DNA of 64,000 nucleotides, from positions 1-64,000 of the forward strand of contig JAUYUB010000001.1 of assembly GCA_030692765.1 (NCBI GenBank). The letters are read 5' to 3'. Position 1 is the first letter of the stretch. Every line of letters begins with the position of its first letter. Made by a program: the position numbers and the translations under genes. Below the pieces are notes generated by a model. It ran no database searches. It worked only from the letters and a program-made list of their open reading frames with translations, and was not told the DNA's origin. This stretch comes from Sulfuricurvum sp. (GTDB taxonomy: Bacteria; Campylobacterota; Campylobacteria; Campylobacterales; Sulfurimonadaceae). Shown in pieces: positions 61,896-64,000 of this stretch.

Positions 61896-64000
61896 GTGGT
61901 TCCTTGGCAAGAGGCCGATGATTGGCGTATTGATCGAATGCTATTTTTCCGGCACCACAGGCAAAACAGCCATGACCTGCCTGAACAGGCCAACTGGTCC
62001 CCTCATTAAACTTCACCTGAGAACAGTTCATCTGCGCATACGGTCCTTTACAACCCATCATAAACAAACACCATCCTTTTTTAGCCCCTTCATCTCCCCA
62101 TTCGAGGACAAATTCACCCAGATCAAAATGACCGCGCCGCTCACAGTTGTCATGTACTCTTGTGCTATACGCCCAAAGGGGACGATTTTTTTCATCGAGT
62201 TTTGGAAACTCCTCAAACATCATAAAATGCAGCAGTGTCCCTACGATGTTGATCGGATTGACAGGACAACCCGGTAAATTGATAATGTCCGTACGCCCCA
62301 GTGCCTCAGCAACTCCGACAGCCCCCGTAGGATTGGGAGCTGCGGCAACGACTCCCCCATCATAGGCACATGACCCTACCGCGATCACTGCTGCCGCATT
62401 TTGCGCCACACGCTGAAGCAGCGCATGTCCCGTTTCTCCTTTGGTACCGATACGCAAAAACTTCCCATCAAGCCCAAGAGGGACCGCCCCCTCGACAATC
62501 AGGACGTATTTCCCTGAGTCATATTTTATAATATCATCCAGTACCGTCTCTGACTGATCGCCTGAGCCAGCCATCAATAGCTCATGATAGTCCAATGAGA
62601 TGTATTTGAGTATCAGATCATCGATTTTGGGATGGGATGATTTGATAAATCCTTCTGAGTTTCCACTGCAATCGGCCAGTTCGAGCCAGATGATCGGAAT
62701 CTTATTGAGCTGTGCGACCCCTTCTTTGACCACGTCCTCGTATCCTGGATGCAGGTTCATGGTTGCGGTAATCATCGAAACCCATTTGTTGAATTCCTGA
62801 CTCATATCAAAAGAGTCCATCGCCTCTTCCAAATTCTCAAAACTGAGCTGATTTTTGGGATGAATTGCATTGTATTTTTCTATGCGCGCACGCACCAATG
62901 CCATTTCGACTTCTTTTGCATCCGCTTCTCTTTGCGTCCGTAGCTGTTTAGCCATTACGGCATCTACGGGTGTTGCCGCAATCAACGCAGAGATATCTTG
63001 TTTACAGCGACCGCAGACTCGTCCTGCCTGAGTATAGGGTTTCAGCTCTCCAAAAGAAGTAATAGCATTGAGTTTGATGATATCGATAAGTTCATTTTCA
63101 TAAACACTCTCACAGCTACACACAAGACGTCCTTTACCACTGTGTAAGCGATTTGAATACAGATAGTTTGCATCAATGGATTGATTCATTTCTATGAGCT
63201 GCTTTAAACGCATTAAATCTAAATTGGTATTGATTCCGATAAAGCGCTTTAGCCTGTCATGATTGACGATGTATTGGTCAATTCGATTTTCATGGGTTAT
63301 TAAAATCGTTTCATTTTGAGGATCTTTTGGATCATAATCAGGTGAACTGACATCCGCAAAAAGAAATGAACCCACTTTTAATCCATCAATAGATACATCT
63401 TGAACAAACTTTTTATTTTCCAATCCCAACATGTTAAAAATTGCAACATCTGCTTGCAATGTACACTCTTTTACACGTCCTGCTATAAAACCGCTGCTAC
63501 GTAGCTGTGCCGCTTCACCCACACAAAAAATATCGGGATTAGAGGTGCACATACTATCGTCCACCAAAATACCTTTATCACACTCAAGCGCTCGACGTGC
63601 AAAATCAATATTAGGTTCAATCCCGACACCAAAGATGAGAAATGGGTCTTCAATGATTCTCTCTCGTGTCTGTAAACTCGTAATAGTGTTATCAGAGATA
63701 GTTTTATCGATAATCTCATCATTAAATTCAATATGTATACGAGGATCCTGCTCAAAAATACCCTGGAGTAAGGCGACTCCCTCTCGGCTTAAATCCTGCG
63801 AATAAAGATATTCTTTTCGAGCGAGCAAGGTGATTGATTTGGCAGATGGGCTTTGCATCAATGTATCAAGTAATTCTAGGCCAATTGGTCCTACTCCAAC
63901 AATGACAACATTTTTTTCAACTATTCCATCCGCTATTTTTTCACTGTCTTTTTCACTTCGAAACGTTGATGCATTGGTAATATGCTCTATATCGAACAGT
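61888..64000 (-). CDS. Fusion: NirB-like FAD/NAD(P) module, BFD-type [2Fe-2S] module, NiFe hydrogenase small subunit (runs off right edge)
   Basis: At least 703 residues are visible in one open frame. Near 63890-63930 is a Rossmann loop (VVIVGVGPIGLELL), then the FAD motif DIFCVGEAAQL (about 63530), as in NirB-type reductases. A [2Fe-2S] module follows, with CSC at 63109-63120 and CGRC near 63003-63015. After a helical linker, the hydrogenase small subunit starts near 62709: DCSGNSEG, VGSCAYDGG, LPGCPVNP, HDNCERRGHFD, CLFMMGCKGP, MNCSQVKF and HGCFACG. These are all cluster ligands except one proximal Cys, replaced by Asn. It has no C-terminal anchor. Confidence 0.92.
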   Translation of the reverse strand, partial: LFDIEHITNASTFRSEKDSEKIADGIVEKNVVIVGVGPIGLELLDTLMQSPSAKSITLLARKEYLYSQDLSREGVALLQGIFEQDPRIHIEFNDEIIDKTISDNTITSLQTRERIIEDPFLIFGVGIEPNIDFARRALECDKGILVDDSMCTSNPDIFCVGEAAQLRSSGFIAGRVKECTLQADVAIFNMLGLENKKFVQDVSIDGLKVGSFLFADVSSPDYDPKDPQNETILITHENRIDQYIVNHDRLKRFIGINTNLDLMRLKQLIEMNQSIDANYLYSNRLHSGKGRLVCSCESVYENELIDIIKLNAITSFGELKPYTQAGRVCGRCKQDISALIAATPVDAVMAKQLRTQREADAKEVEMALVRARIEKYNAIHPKNQLSFENLEEAMDSFDMSQEFNKWVSMITATMNLHPGYEDVVKEGVAQLNKIPIIWLELADCSGNSEGFIKSSHPKIDDLILKYISLDYHELLMAGSGDQSETVLDDIIKYDSGKYVLIVEGAVPLGLDGKFLRIGTKGETGHALLQRVAQNAAAVIAVGSCAYDGGVVAAAPNPTGAVGVAEALGRTDIINLPGCPVNPINIVGTLLHFMMFEEFPKLDEKNRPLWAYSTRVHDNCERRGHFDLGEFVLEWGDEGAKKGWCLFMMGCKGPYAQMNCSQVKFNEGTSWPVQAGHGCFACGAGKIAFDQYANHRPLAKEPHE

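Noticed and set aside
61888-63861. Hydrogenase fusion as a frameshift or assembly error
   Set aside because: The frame is open without a stop from 61888 to the window edge, all three modules are in register with a sensible linker, and ligand motifs are intact. Long reads would settle it.

Overview
The window reads as a chromosome segment of a Campylobacterota bacterium, most like the Sulfurimonas/Sulfuricurvum group of free-living hydrogen and sulfur oxidisers. The reasons are the AT-leaning sequence, dense gene packing with 1-11 nt overlaps, the nadE-lpxK-argB-thrC and fliL-acpS neighbourhoods typical of that phylum, the small FlhB-like (FhlB) gene, and a soluble NiFe hydrogenase with a complete hyp set. 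The species call is inference from gene content only. I see no rRNA, tRNA, CRISPR array, insertion sequence or prophage.

Layout: 1-2456 (minus) holds the start of a dsbD-like gene and a four-gene cluster for a Cys-rich modified peptide (hvfA-B-C and DoxX). 2612-6148 (plus) is a thioredoxin, PPK2 and SulP transporter operon. 6145-11346 (minus) is nadE, a DegT-family gene, lpxK, argB and thrC. 11548-13050 (plus) is fliL, acpS and a PhnA-like gene. 13059-19475 (minus) holds katG, an SQR-like flavoprotein and a porin / binding protein / HD-GYP operon. 19638-25244 has an RlmI-like methyltransferase facing a thiS, MidA-like, argD and molybdopterin-oxidoreductase operon. 25371-33923 mixes signalling (CheV, dual-receiver GGDEF), a biotin-dependent carboxyltransferase with an unusual His-repeat partner, pyrophosphatase, peroxidase and small membrane proteins.

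33920-38505 holds a 54-residue membrane ORF on the minus strand, FliK-like and FhlB genes, a large beta-propeller plus helical-repeat protein, and a decayed phosphoesterase. 38506-53556 is a run of housekeeping and accessory genes: HtrA protease, AEC transporter, a rubredoxin-pirin pair divergent from a TetR regulator with a clear promoter/operator, DMT transporter, Hpt, GIY-YIG, a degenerate GGDEF protein, an aldo/keto reductase with an FmdE-like protein, cupins, a DEAD helicase, an EAL-HDOD protein and ArfB.

53766-64000 (minus) is one hydrogenase operon. In transcription order it encodes the small subunit, the large subunit, the maturation protease, HypF, HypB, HypC, HypD, HypE and HypA. 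The small subunit is fused at its N-terminus to a NirB-like FAD/NAD(P) module and a BFD-type [2Fe-2S] module. It has no membrane anchor, and no cytochrome b gene is present. This suggests a cytoplasmic enzyme that passes electrons from H2 through the fused flavin module to NAD(P) or a similar carrier. It is the most unusual element of the window. The fusion runs off the right edge, so its N-terminus and any upstream genes are not visible.
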